From: C7867-001 sp035533615
GTDB lineage: Bacteria > Patescibacteriota > Minisyncoccia > Phycocordibacterales > Phycocordibacteraceae
Direction of reading: 5' to 3'
Assembly: GCA_035533615.1 (NCBI GenBank)
Contig: DATLTM010000033.1
Span: 1 to 21,811 of the forward strand
Length of the DNA stretch: 21,811 bases
In this document: positions 5,929 through 14,500 of the stretch, one piece after another
Layout of the letters: every line of letters starts with the position of its first letter
Numbering within the stretch: the stretch's first letter is position 1
Made by a program: the position numbers and the translations under genes
The notes under the pieces: generated by a model
Databases searched by the model: none
What the model was told of the DNA's origin: nothing
What the model saw: the letters and a program-made list of their open reading frames with translations, nothing else

Positions 5929-7566
5929 ATGGCAAAATCTACCCTACTGACTTTCGGTCTTATAAAATCTGAGGTTGAGAAATATGCAAAAGAGAACGTT
6001 ATTAACGATCCGAGCGAAGCCTTTCTCCAATTTGCAATGGAGAAGAAATTAGATATCGATCGTGATGAGGTTGTTGAAGCGACCATTGATGGCTCTGGCG
6101 ATAAAGGGATCGATGCAATATATATTGATGAAGAATCAGACGAACTTCGACCCATCGTCTATCTTATTCAAGCAAAATACTACCGCAGCGAAGATAAATT
6201 TGATCGATCACTTGAGGGTGACGCACTCCTTAAAATGCATCATGCAATCGATAACTTTATTCTAAAATCTCCCAAAGAAATCCACTCCACAAATGTCTTC
6301 TTATTAAGTAAATTGAGAGATATTAAAGCACTCTCAAATCCTCGATTTGAGATACTCTTTCTGTCAAATTCAGCACAGCCAAACTCTGATGCAAAAAAAG
6401 AGTTTGAGGAATTCATCAAAGCACAGGGTCATGACTTTTTCCGGGTGGAATACGTAACTCTTAGCGATCTTGCAGAGCTTATTACTCCCGCGACCACTCG
6501 ACCAATTAATACAAAATTAAAACTCTCTGGGGCATATTTTGAATGGAGTTTTGGCGAAGCTCGTGTCATAGTTGGACGAATACATGGTCGTGATTTAGCT
6601 GAACTGAGGAGAAAAGAAGGGGGTGAACTTTTTGATAGAAATGTTCGCGGATATCTTTCGAGAAGCAATAATGTAAACAAAGAAATCTTAAAAACTGCTT
6701 CTGATCAAATTGAGGGGAGCCGGTTTTTTCTCCTTAATAATGGGGTGACCATTGTTTGTAACAATTTTACTTACTTAGGTGTGAGAGAAAGTCCAGAAAT
6801 TGAAATCGCCGGGGTCCAAATAGTTAACGGTGGTCAAACAACCAATTCAATATATGAAGCATCTCAAATAAATGAATTGGCCGATTCAGTTTATGTGCTT
6901 GTAAAAATTATCGCTACTGACAATCCGTTACTTGTTGAACGCATTACCGAGTCTACAAACACACAAACAAATGTCCGAGCCCGAGACCTGAGATCGAACG
7001 ATATCATCCAGAAAACTATAGAGAGATTGCTTTTGAACCATGGCTACTATTACGAATCTCGAAAAGATAAATACAAAAGCAATCCTGCGGCCAGAGGCAA
7101 ACGTATTGATATGGAGGTGGCAGGACAGGCTTATTATGCTTTCCGATATAAAGAACCAGCTGATACTAAGAACAAGAAACGCCAAATTTTCGGGGCATTA
7201 TACAACTTCATTTATCACAATGATGATCCCCGGCTTGCAGACGATATCCTCCTGTCATTCAAGGCACTAGAGTGGTTAAGGAAAAGTCACTCAAAATACA
7301 GAGACATGTACAGCTTCGTAAAATATGCTGAATTCCATTCTCTCACAATGTTGAGTGAATGTGGCGTGTCTTCGTTAGATGACCTCAATATCGAAAAGAC
7401 AGAAACTACTTATAAAAAGATTCTGGATGCCACCGCCTTAGTCGTGAAGGAAGATCTTGAAAAGATGGATGACACCTATAGCCATCGACTACTTTTCATC
7501 GACCCTGTAACAATAGGGCGTATTAGAGAGGCTTATCTTAATAATAAACAAGGTAGATCAAAGTAA
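5929..7566 (+). CDS. AIPR-family abortive infection protein with N-terminal PD-(D/E)xK-like domain
   Basis: The 545-aa protein matches the AIPR (abortive infection phage resistance) family. Diagnostic segments are RFFLLNNGVTIVCNNF (about 265-280) and VQIVNGGQTTNSIYEA (about 296-311). These are followed by a conserved region rich in T, N and R (ESTNTQTNVRARDLRSNDII). The N-terminal domain contains GSGDKGIDAIYID (D62) and then LIQAKYY (Q81, K83). This D...QxK pattern is that of a restriction-endonuclease-like nuclease, so the protein is probably an effector that degrades nucleic acid. AIPR proteins occur in defence islands together with cytosine methyltransferases and GHKL ATPases, and both types are encoded just upstream. 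It has its own promoter. The last gene of the AT-rich accessory block, it is followed by the core gene trpS. Confidence 0.88.
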   Translation: MAKSTLLTFGLIKSEVEKYAKENVINDPSEAFLQFAMEKKLDIDRDEVVEATIDGSGDKGIDAIYIDEESDELRPIVYLIQAKYYRSEDKFDRSLEGDALLKMHHAIDNFILKSPKEIHSTNVFLLSKLRDIKALSNPRFEILFLSNSAQPNSDAKKEFEEFIKAQGHDFFRVEYVTLSDLAELITPATTRPINTKLKLSGAYFEWSFGEARVIVGRIHGRDLAELRRKEGGELFDRNVRGYLSRSNNVNKEILKTASDQIEGSRFFLLNNGVTIVCNNFTYLGVRESPEIEIAGVQIVNGGQTTNSIYEASQINELADSVYVLVKIIATDNPLLVERITESTNTQTNVRARDLRSNDIIQKTIERLLLNHGYYYESRKDKYKSNPAARGKRIDMEVAGQAYYAFRYKEPADTKNKKRQIFGALYNFIYHNDDPRLADDILLSFKALEWLRKSHSKYRDMYSFVKYAEFHSLTMLSECGVSSLDDLNIEKTETTYKKILDATALVVKEDLEKMDDTYSHRLLFIDPVTIGRIREAYLNNKQGRSK

Positions 7567-7588
7567 ATATTTCACCCTCAGAGGCTCA

Positions 7589-7618
7589 GCGCCGTTCTAA
7601 TCTCGTTCCAGACGGCGC
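7589..7618 (+). repeat. Inverted repeat after the AIPR gene, near the junction with core DNA
   Basis: GCGCCGT (7589-7595) and ACGGCGC (7612-7618) are perfect complements around a 16-nt loop. No T-run follows, so a rho-independent terminator is doubtful. The 142-nt gap 7567-7708 marks the change from AT-rich accessory genes to GC-richer core genes, so the repeat could also be an element boundary. I saw nothing else there except the trpS promoter. Confidence 0.4.
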
Positions 7619-7696
7619 ACCTGTAGAGCGTTAGTGCTCGCAAACGTTCGATTCAGCCTAATAGTGTATCTTCCAAAGTCATTTTCTTTTTTGTGG

Positions 7697-7702
7697 TATC
7701 GT
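7697..7702 (+). promoter_or_regulatory. Predicted extended -10 box of trpS
   Basis: TATCGT preceded by TGG ends 6 nt before the ATG at 7709. It supports the shorter trpS start over in-frame upstream codons. No good -35 is visible. Confidence 0.45.
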
Positions 7703-7708
7703 ACGCAT

Positions 7709-8668
7709 ATGACAGATGTAAAGTCCGTTCTGGTCTCCGGAATAAAGCCAACCGGTGACCTACATATCGGTAACTATTTTGGTGCGATGCGTCAACAGGT
7801 CGCACTCGCCAAAGAAGGGAAGTACCGTCCATTCATTTTCATTGCGGATTATCATGCACTCAACACGATGCAGAACGCGGAAGAGATGAAGCGCCGTACC
7901 CGTGAGTTGGTGATGGCATACCTCGCCATCGGACTGGACCCAAAGGAAGTCGTTATTTTCAAACAGTCAGATGTTCCCACGCACACCGAGCTCGCATGGA
8001 TTTTTGACACCATTACTACGATGCCATACTTAATGCGTGCGCACGCATTCAAGGATGCAGAAGCGAAGAATAAAGAAATCGGCGTCGGTACCTTTAACTA
8101 CCCGATGCTGATGGCGGCCGACATCCTTCTCTACGATGCCGCCATCATCCCTGTCGGCGCCGACCAGAAACAGCACATTGAGATAACGCGCGACACCGCG
8201 GAAAAATTCAACCGTACGTTCAAATCTGATATTTTCAAACTCCCCGAGCCATACATCATGCCCGATGTTGCAGTTGTTCCCGGTACAGACGGACGGAAGA
8301 TGAGTAAGAGCCACGGAAATGTCATCCCGCTCTTCGCATCGCGCGACGAATTTACAAGGGCGGTCATGAGTATCGTTACTGATTCTTCCGGTGACCGCCC
8401 TGAAAACGTGTATCGGATACACCGATTTTTCAGAAGCGAAGCGAGCCTGGATGCACCCTACGAAGAACATCGCGGCAACTACAAAGTCTTAAAAGAGATA
8501 CTCGTCGACGACCTCGATCGCTATTTCGCGCCGATGCGCGTGAAGTATGAGGAACTTAAAAATGATCTCGGGATCATAGACGAGGTTCTCTTGAAAGGCG
8601 CGCAGGAAGCTCGCACGATAAGCGAGGCGAAGATGAAGCAGGTGCGCAGGGCTATTGGTGTTGTATAA
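7709..8668 (+). CDS. trpS: Tryptophanyl-tRNA synthetase
   Basis: A 319-aa class I aminoacyl-tRNA synthetase that charges tRNA-Trp. The start SVLVSGIKPTGDLHIGNYFG holds the HIGH-type motif (HIGN, 19-22), and GRKMSKSHGN holds KMSKS (about 197-201). The middle carries family signatures: PMLMAADILLYDA and PVGADQKQHIE. Length is normal for bacterial TrpRS. The ATG at 7709 is chosen because the conserved N-terminus begins right after it and the -10 box lies just upstream. The open frame extends further 5', but those residues (SLIVYLPKSFSFLW) do not belong to the family. It is the first core gene after the accessory block, and the AspRS gene follows 14 nt later. Confidence 0.97.
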   Translation: MTDVKSVLVSGIKPTGDLHIGNYFGAMRQQVALAKEGKYRPFIFIADYHALNTMQNAEEMKRRTRELVMAYLAIGLDPKEVVIFKQSDVPTHTELAWIFDTITTMPYLMRAHAFKDAEAKNKEIGVGTFNYPMLMAADILLYDAAIIPVGADQKQHIEITRDTAEKFNRTFKSDIFKLPEPYIMPDVAVVPGTDGRKMSKSHGNVIPLFASRDEFTRAVMSIVTDSSGDRPENVYRIHRFFRSEASLDAPYEEHRGNYKVLKEILVDDLDRYFAPMRVKYEELKNDLGIIDEVLLKGAQEARTISEAKMKQVRRAIGVV

Positions 8669-8682
8669 ATATAAATAAGAAT

Positions 8683-10035
8683 ATGGAACGAACGACTATG
8701 GTGATGCTCAGGAGTCACATTGGTAAAACCGTTTTGATTTCTGGCTCGGTAGATGTGCGCCGCGACCATGGGAAACTTATTTTCCTCGATATCCGAGATC
8801 GCTCAGGAAAGGTTCAGGTGGTGTGCTTACCAAATCATGCTGAAGTTTTTACCACAGCCCAGGAGTTGAAACCGGAATGGATCGTATCAATCGAAGGTAC
8901 AGTGCATGAGCGCCCGGAGAAGATGCACACGACGGACGTGAATGGGAGTCTCGAACTAGAGGCAACAGCTATCATCATCCTCGCGCAGGCGCAAGAATTG
9001 CCGTTCGAGAAAGATACCAGGGTTAACCTGGATACATATCTCGACTATCTTCCGCTTACTCTGCGCAGCGAGCGCTCCCGAGCGATATTTAGAGTGCAGG
9101 CGGAAATCGCGAATGCTTATCGCGGATTTCTCAACGTCGAAGGCTTCACGGAATTCCAAGCTCCGAAACTTATTGGCGACGACGCTGAAGGCGGGGCAAA
9201 CGTTTTTTCAGTGCCGTACTTTAACGACAAGGTCGCGCATCTCGGCACGTCGCCGCAATTCTATAAGCAAATCATGGTCGGTGTTTTTGAACGCGTTTAT
9301 GCCATCGGCAATGTTTATCGCGCGGAGAAACACTCTACGACTCGTCATTTAAACGAATACACTTCGATGGATATAGAGATGGGATTCATCACCGACCACC
9401 GCGACCTCATGACGCTCGAAACGCGGCTTATGCACGCAATTATTAAACAATTGCAGGAGAACTGTGAAAAAGAATTCAAGATACTTGATGCTACGCTGCC
9501 GATCGCACCCAGAGAATTTCCCACATTAAAGCTTCGCGAGGCTCTCGAACTCGTCTACAAAGAGACTGGGCGTGATAACCGAGGCGAGCCAGATCTTGAG
9601 CCTGAAGACGAGCGGTGGCTCTCAGAGTGGGCAGTTCGCGAGAAAGGAAGTGATTTTATATTCATTACACACTATCCGATGTCGAAACGGCCAATGTACA
9701 CGATGGAAGACTCCGACGACCCTGGTTATACGAAAAGTTTCGATCTTATTTTCCGTGGCGTCGAAATAACTACCGGCGGTCAGCGGCGACACGAGTACGA
9801 AAATCTAGTCGATGGCATTAAGATGAAAGGACTTGATCCCGAAAAGTTCTCGTACTATTTGCAAGCATTCAAGTACGGCATGCCCCCGCACGGCGGATGG
9901 GGTATGGGTCTTGAGCGCCTCACCCAGAAGATGCTCGGACTCGCGAACGTGAAAGAAGCGACTCTGTTTCCGCGTGACATCAATCGCATCGATCAGCTTC
10001 TCTCAATTCATACTGACGATATCGTCGGAGAATAA
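8683..10035 (+). CDS. aspS: Aspartyl-tRNA synthetase, archaeal type (probably acting on tRNA-Asp and tRNA-Asn)
   Basis: A 450-aa class IIb synthetase. An N-terminal OB-fold anticodon domain (about 10-105) is followed by the catalytic core: HLGTSPQFYKQIMVGVFERV (Asp-pocket region), motif 2 VYRAEKHSTTRHLNEYTSMD (about 211-230) and motif 3 GMGLERL (about 407-413). It lacks the large GAD insertion of the usual bacterial AspRS and resembles the archaeal/AspS2 form. TSPQ and YRAEKHS point to AspRS rather than AsnRS. Such enzymes often also make Asp-tRNA-Asn for GatCAB. In the OB fold the position after GSV, which helps set tRNA discrimination in archaeal enzymes, is Asp24, so specificity is open. 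Its stop overlaps the scpA start (TAATG). A TATAAA 7 nt before the ATG may be an additional promoter. Confidence 0.88.
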   Translation: MERTTMVMLRSHIGKTVLISGSVDVRRDHGKLIFLDIRDRSGKVQVVCLPNHAEVFTTAQELKPEWIVSIEGTVHERPEKMHTTDVNGSLELEATAIIILAQAQELPFEKDTRVNLDTYLDYLPLTLRSERSRAIFRVQAEIANAYRGFLNVEGFTEFQAPKLIGDDAEGGANVFSVPYFNDKVAHLGTSPQFYKQIMVGVFERVYAIGNVYRAEKHSTTRHLNEYTSMDIEMGFITDHRDLMTLETRLMHAIIKQLQENCEKEFKILDATLPIAPREFPTLKLREALELVYKETGRDNRGEPDLEPEDERWLSEWAVREKGSDFIFITHYPMSKRPMYTMEDSDDPGYTKSFDLIFRGVEITTGGQRRHEYENLVDGIKMKGLDPEKFSYYLQAFKYGMPPHGGWGMGLERLTQKMLGLANVKEATLFPRDINRIDQLLSIHTDDIVGE

Positions 10036-10769
10036 TGGAAACGGCAATCTCAAAGATAGGATTCTCTATCAAGACTGATTCATACGAGGGACCTTTTGAA
10101 GTGTTACTCGACCTCATTGAGGCGCGCAAGCTCCTCGTAAATGATCTTGCGCTCGCAAATATCACCGAGGATTTCATAGCACACGTGCGCGCACAAAAGA
10201 CTTTTCCGGTAGACGAGGCCGCCAGTTTTATACAAATCGCCGCGACGCTTCTCCTTATCAAGTCAAAATCACTCATTCCCGATCTCATTCTTTCTGAAGA
10301 TGAAAATGTCGATGTAGACGATCTAAAGCGCCGTCTTGCCGCATATGAGAAGGTGCGCGAAGCCTCCCGCGAACTTGCGCGCATTTTTGGTAAGACCGTC
10401 ATGATGCCGGCGGGGGAACGTGCGCCGGAAATCGTCTTCGCGCCGTCGTCCGATCTCTCTATCGGCGCGCTCGCCGAAGCACTGGCACACGTTCTCGCCG
10501 CCCACAAGACTGTCGAGGAGTTGCCTGAGGCACGCGTCAAGCCTCTTGTCACTATAGAAGAAATGATGGACCGGCTGGCGAAACGGGTACAAACTGCGAT
10601 GACGCTTTCGTTCAAAGATTTTGCTGGTTCGGCGAAGGAAAAGGTAGAAGTCATTGTCTCCTTCCTTGCCCTCCTTGAGTTGGTAAAGCAGGGTGCGGTT
10701 GCTGCTGAGCAGCATGACCTTGATATCCGCATCAGCCATACCGGTACCGCCGTCCCGCGATACAGCTAA
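10035..10769 (+). CDS. scpA: Segregation and condensation protein A
   Basis: A 244-aa kleisin subunit that bridges the SMC heads in the bacterial condensin and helps compact and segregate the chromosome. The N-terminal signature YEGPFEVLLDLIEARKLLVN and then ITEDFIAHV, followed by AASFIQIAATLLLIKSKSL, is that of ScpA. The C-terminal region (EKVEVIVSFLALLELVKQGA) is the winged helix that contacts the second SMC head. The start overlaps the AspRS stop by one base. scpB follows 61 nt later with its own promoter, so the partner genes are adjacent but probably separately controlled. Confidence 0.94.
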   Translation: METAISKIGFSIKTDSYEGPFEVLLDLIEARKLLVNDLALANITEDFIAHVRAQKTFPVDEAASFIQIAATLLLIKSKSLIPDLILSEDENVDVDDLKRRLAAYEKVREASRELARIFGKTVMMPAGERAPEIVFAPSSDLSIGALAEALAHVLAAHKTVEELPEARVKPLVTIEEMMDRLAKRVQTAMTLSFKDFAGSAKEKVEVIVSFLALLELVKQGAVAAEQHDLDIRISHTGTAVPRYS

Positions 10770-10793
10770 TAACGTTTCCCCCAAAACAACACA

Positions 10794-10822
10794 TTGCCCA
10801 AGAGGAGCGGCGCGGCTACAAT
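10794..10822 (+). promoter_or_regulatory. Promoter of scpB and the downstream wall operon
   Basis: TTGCCC (10794-10799) and TACAAT (10817-10822) are separated by exactly 17 nt, one of the best two-box promoters in the window. The -10 ends 8 nt before the scpB ATG, predicting a transcript that starts at or within a base or two of the start codon. Confidence 0.65.
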
Positions 10823-10830
10823 AGTCGGTA

Positions 10831-11379
10831 ATGCTTACACCGCCCGCCGCCGCCCATGCGCTCCTTTTTGCCTCCGGCGAGCCCCTTGAAAGAAAGCGCG
10901 TTGCCCTTCTTCTTGGTATAAAAGAGACCGAGATTGGACTCGTTTTAAAGGCACTTACCGATTCGCTCAAAGGAAGCGGCGTCGCAGTTATAGAGACGGA
11001 GACCGATGTGGAGCTGCGCACCGCCTCTGAAGCGGCACTCATCGTAAAAAAATTCCGTGAGAACGAGCTTGCGCGCGATCTCGGAAAAGCGAGTCTGGAG
11101 ACGCTTGCCGTCATCGCGTACCAGGCGGGCGCGACACGCGGAGAAATTGATTGGGTGCGCGGCGTAAATTCCTCTGCATCAGTACGCACGCTTCTCATGC
11201 GGGGACTCATTGAGGGCAGGGAAGACGAACACGATAGACGTCGCATTCGCTACTACTTGACGACTGAAGCGCTCGCGCATCTCGGTATCAAGAGCGCGGC
11301 AGACCTTCCGCGCGCGGGAGAACTTAGTGCCGCCGCAGCTGCAATTAAAAGGGAGGAGACCATTCAGGCAACCGAATGA
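10831..11379 (+). CDS. scpB: Segregation and condensation protein B
   Basis: A 182-aa protein that binds ScpA as a dimer in the SMC condensin complex. HALLFASGEPLERKRVALLLGI is the typical ScpB N-terminal winged-helix start. ETLAVIAYQAGATRGEIDWVRGVNS and LLMRGLIEGR form the conserved second winged helix, and YYLTTEALAHLGI is the usual end of the domain. A short alanine/glutamate tail follows. It has a clear promoter directly upstream and no ribosome-binding site. The dacA-like gene begins 4 nt after its stop, so this is the first gene of the long wall operon. Confidence 0.94.
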   Translation: MLTPPAAAHALLFASGEPLERKRVALLLGIKETEIGLVLKALTDSLKGSGVAVIETETDVELRTASEAALIVKKFRENELARDLGKASLETLAVIAYQAGATRGEIDWVRGVNSSASVRTLLMRGLIEGREDEHDRRRIRYYLTTEALAHLGIKSAADLPRAGELSAAAAAIKREETIQATE

Positions 11380-11383
11380 ACGT

Positions 11384-12331
11384 ATGGATTCTTCTGATTT
11401 ACAAAAACTCGCCCAGCGCACCCGTTCCATGCGCGAAATTGGTATTGCACTCGTCCTTGCGTCTGGCGTTCTCGCACTCTTCCTTTTTATACCGCTTGCG
11501 CCGCGGAAGACAGCACCATCGCCGATCACTGTTGCGGCCGCGATCGTGCCAGACGCATTCGCACATATTCCGCTCCAGGCAAAGGCGGCCATCGTCTATG
11601 ATCTCGCGACAAAGCATGTCCTGTATGCAAAAAATATCGATGCGCAGCTTCCGCTTGCTTCGCTTACGAAACTCCTCACGGTATATACGGCACTCTCAGT
11701 ACTCTCGCCAAACACGCCAATTACCATTCCAGCCGATGTAACCACACTCGACGCGCCGCACGCGTTTAGCGCCGGACAGATCTTCACACTTTCCGATCTT
11801 GCACGTCTCACACTTACCGCTTCGCTCAACGATGGCGCCGCAGCAATTGCCGAAGCGATTGCTGCACATGAAAACCGCCCTCAAGCGGAACTGCTTGCAA
11901 GCGCCGCGGCGGCGCTCGGTCTCGCACAGACCTATGCTATCAACGGCAATGGTCTTGATGTGAGCACGACCATTTCGGGTGGCTACGGTTCCGCATATGA
12001 CCTTGCCATTCTCGCCGGGGCGCTCGTCGATCTGGCGCCGACCATAACCGAAGCGACGACCCACAGTACCGCGTACGCCGTTTCAGCGGGTGGTACGGCA
12101 TTTACGGTAAAAAATACTGATCCGGTGGTCAATACGATACCAAACATCCTGCTTTCGAAGACCGGTTATACCGATCTTGCGGGCGGAAATCTTGCACTTG
12201 TTTTTGACGTGGGCATGGGACATCCGATCGCCATTGTCGTACTCGGTTCATCCCAAAAGGCTCGCTTCACCGATGGGGCGGCGCTTGTTGCCGCAACGCT
12301 GGCTCATTTTGCGGGAGTTGCCTCGCTATGA
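11384..12331 (+). CDS. dacA: D-alanyl-D-alanine carboxypeptidase (S11 family, penicillin-binding protein)
   Basis: A 315-aa S11 serine peptidase that removes the terminal D-Ala from peptidoglycan stem peptides. One N-terminal membrane segment (about 19-38) acts as anchor or uncleaved signal, so the domain sits outside the membrane. All three active-site motifs are visible: S93-L-T-K96, S147-L-N149 and K259-T-G261. The protein ends soon after the catalytic domain and lacks the C-terminal beta domain and amphipathic anchor of larger DacA proteins. The ATG at 11384 is chosen because it follows the scpB stop by 4 nt; the open frame extends upstream inside scpB without family resemblance. It could be an endopeptidase rather than a carboxypeptidase. 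mraY overlaps its stop (ATGA). Confidence 0.9.
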   Translation: MDSSDLQKLAQRTRSMREIGIALVLASGVLALFLFIPLAPRKTAPSPITVAAAIVPDAFAHIPLQAKAAIVYDLATKHVLYAKNIDAQLPLASLTKLLTVYTALSVLSPNTPITIPADVTTLDAPHAFSAGQIFTLSDLARLTLTASLNDGAAAIAEAIAAHENRPQAELLASAAAALGLAQTYAINGNGLDVSTTISGGYGSAYDLAILAGALVDLAPTITEATTHSTAYAVSAGGTAFTVKNTDPVVNTIPNILLSKTGYTDLAGGNLALVFDVGMGHPIAIVVLGSSQKARFTDGAALVAATLAHFAGVASL

Positions 12332-13395
12332 TAAGTACCGCAACGCGCGTTCTCATCCCTTCGGCGACTTCTTTTGCTCTTGGCATCGTGTTCGCCCCAC
12401 TTCTCGCGAGTATATTATATCGTAGGAAGGCATGGAAAAAAGTCGCGGGGAAAGGCGCCGGCATCGGCGGCGGCGGCACGCCCATCTTCGATCAGCTTCA
12501 CAAAGAACGGGAGGTTTCAACGCCGCGGATGGGAGGCATTCTTATCTGGGCGTCTGTACTCGCGACTGCGTTTCTTTTTTGGTTTTGCGCACATTCTCTC
12601 GGATCGTTTTGGGTGTCGCTGAACTTTGTAAATCGCCGCGAAACATGGTTGCCGCTCTTCGCGCTCGCAGCAGGAGCTTTTGCCGGTCTTATCGACGACA
12701 CTCTCGAGATTAGCTCGGGGAAGGGCGGTCTTTCGCTCACTCGAAGGCTTATCATCGTTTGTGTTATCGGACTTGTTGCCGGCTGGTGGTTCTATGCGAA
12801 GCTTGGTGTTGCCTCCATCGATATTCCTTTTGCTGCACCGTTTATGATCGGTTGGCTGCTTATTCCGTTCTTCGCGCTCGTCACGCTTGCAATCTATGCG
12901 GGTGGGACCATTGACGGGCTTGACGGTCTCGCAGGCGGCGTGTTTGCAATCATATTTATGGTCTATGCGGGCATTGCCTTCGGCGAGGGCCAGGCATCAC
13001 TCGCCGCGTTTTCCGCTGCAGTTGCCGGTGCAACGCTCGCGTTTCTTTGGTTCAATATCCCACCGGCGCGATTCTACATGTCGGAGACTGGCAGTATGGC
13101 GCTGACACTCGCGCTCGCGATGACTGCTTTTTCCGCCGACTCCCTCGCTGGTGGAATCGGCGTATTCGTCCTCCCGCTCGTTGCGCTTCCGCTTACAGCG
13201 ACCGTTGTGACAACGCTTGTCCAAGTGTTTTGGAAAAAAGTCTTTCATAAGAAATTGTTTCGCGTCGCGCCAATTCATCACCATTTCGAGGCAATCGGCT
13301 GGCCCGCAGCAAAGGTTACAATGCGGTACTGGGTCATCACCATTATTGCGGGAGTTTTGGGCCTCGCTCTTGCCCTTCTCGCGCGCGTTCCATGA
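12328..13395 (+). CDS. mraY: Phospho-N-acetylmuramoyl-pentapeptide transferase
   Basis: A 355-aa integral membrane enzyme that moves phospho-MurNAc-pentapeptide onto undecaprenyl phosphate to make lipid I. About ten hydrophobic segments are present. Family motifs are STPRMGGILI (about 64-73), the acidic GLIDDTLE (120-127), TIDGLDGLAGG (194-204) and the cytoplasmic APIHHHFEAIGWP near the C-terminus (HHHFE). The classical N-L-T-D-G-L-D-G-L-A motif is slightly changed: the N-L is replaced by G-G-T-I, while both aspartates remain. A glycine-rich loop (GAGIGGGGTP) replaces the usual first cytoplasmic loop. Four-nt overlaps join it to the dacA-like gene and to ftsW. Confidence 0.95.
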   Translation: MISTATRVLIPSATSFALGIVFAPLLASILYRRKAWKKVAGKGAGIGGGGTPIFDQLHKEREVSTPRMGGILIWASVLATAFLFWFCAHSLGSFWVSLNFVNRRETWLPLFALAAGAFAGLIDDTLEISSGKGGLSLTRRLIIVCVIGLVAGWWFYAKLGVASIDIPFAAPFMIGWLLIPFFALVTLAIYAGGTIDGLDGLAGGVFAIIFMVYAGIAFGEGQASLAAFSAAVAGATLAFLWFNIPPARFYMSETGSMALTLALAMTAFSADSLAGGIGVFVLPLVALPLTATVVTTLVQVFWKKVFHKKLFRVAPIHHHFEAIGWPAAKVTMRYWVITIIAGVLGLALALLARVP

Positions 13396-14489
13396 AGTTC
13401 TTCTCCGGTGACCGCATATTCTTCATGCTCGTACTGGCCATTGCGCTTGCCGGCCTCGCCATTTTTTCATCAGCGGCTCTCGGTCTCCTCGCGCGCGAGA
13501 ACAGCTCGGTTTCGCGCGACATTCTTCTTCAAGCCGGTCTCGGTCTCGGTCTCGGCTTCTTTGCCTTTCTTCTCGCGCGAGCAGTCTCGCTTTCGTGGAT
13601 GAAACGCGCGGCGCCCTATCTATACATCCTGACCCTTCTCTTCACCGCGCTCGTTTTTGTTCCCCATATCGGATTTCATTCCGGCGGCGCAACGCGCTGG
13701 ATCAATCTTGGCTTTACGACAGTGCAACCCGCGGAATTTTTGAAGATCGGCTTTGTCCTGGTGCTCGCCTGGTGGCTCGCACCACGCGCACGGCAGCTCG
13801 CAAATCCTAAAAAAGGTTTAATTCCATTTATAGTAATTCTCATCGTACCGACCGCACTTCTGCTTGCGCAACCAAACACCTCAACGACAATCCTCCTCCT
13901 CACCACCGGGGCGGTGATGTACTTTGTTGCGGGTGCGCCATGGCGCGATTTTGGCATCCTCGCTGTCGGTATTATTTTTGCTCTCGGCATCGTCATTCTC
14001 ACGCGGCCGTACGTGCTCGAGCGTATTAAGACCTTCATACATCCTTCGGCAAACTCTTTGAGCAGCGGATATCAGATTCAGCAATCGTTGATTGCCGTCG
14101 GTTCCGGTGGCCTTCTCGGAAAGGGGTTCGGTCAGAGTGTTGAAAAATTTAATTACTTGCCGGAACCCGATGGCGATTCAGTTTTCGCTGTCTTCGCCGA
14201 AGAAACCGGCTTTGTGGGTTCGATAATTCTGCTTGCACTTTTTGTCGCACTTGCAGCGCGTGGCATCGTGATAGCGGGGAATTCGCGTGATCTTTTTGGC
14301 GGCCTCATCGCCCTCGGCTTTTCCTTCATCATCGTTCTGCAGGCATTCATCAATATCGGCGCAATGCTCGGCGTTATTCCACTCACCGGATTGCCATTAC
14401 CGTTTATCTCTCACGGAGGAACCGCGCTCATGGCAGCTCTCCTCATGTGCGGATTTATTCTCAATGTCGCCGCCCACCGCACGGCGTAG
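13392..14489 (+). CDS. ftsW: SEDS-family peptidoglycan polymerase (FtsW/RodA)
   Basis: A 365-aa polytopic membrane protein with about ten hydrophobic segments. SEDS signatures are GGATRWINLGFTTVQPAEFL, YQIQQSLIAVGSGGLLGKGF, KFNYLPEPDGDSVFAVFAEE and LTGLPLPFISHGGTALMA. The aspartate in the PDGDSVFA loop corresponds to the catalytic Asp of SEDS glycosyltransferases. It polymerises lipid II together with a class B penicillin-binding protein, which is not encoded in this window. Placement between mraY and murG, as in the division and cell-wall cluster, favours FtsW over RodA, but sequence alone does not settle it. It overlaps mraY by 4 nt. Confidence 0.9.
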   Translation: MKFFSGDRIFFMLVLAIALAGLAIFSSAALGLLARENSSVSRDILLQAGLGLGLGFFAFLLARAVSLSWMKRAAPYLYILTLLFTALVFVPHIGFHSGGATRWINLGFTTVQPAEFLKIGFVLVLAWWLAPRARQLANPKKGLIPFIVILIVPTALLLAQPNTSTTILLLTTGAVMYFVAGAPWRDFGILAVGIIFALGIVILTRPYVLERIKTFIHPSANSLSSGYQIQQSLIAVGSGGLLGKGFGQSVEKFNYLPEPDGDSVFAVFAEETGFVGSIILLALFVALAARGIVIAGNSRDLFGGLIALGFSFIIVLQAFINIGAMLGVIPLTGLPLPFISHGGTALMAALLMCGFILNVAAHRTA

Positions 14490-14500
14490 CGGCGACGCGG

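Noticed and set aside
7646..7660. GTTCGATTC, resembling a tRNA T-loop, near the element-core junction
   Set aside because: The flanking bases do not pair into a T-stem, and no acceptor, D or anticodon arm could be found, so it is neither a tRNA nor a clear tRNA fragment.
7634..7708. Longer trpS start 25 codons upstream
   Set aside because: The extra residues do not match TrpRS, and the predicted -10 box falls inside them.
10323..11246. A 307-codon minus-strand ORF opposite scpA and scpB
   Set aside because: It is rich in serine and arginine, has no motifs, and overlaps two well-supported genes.
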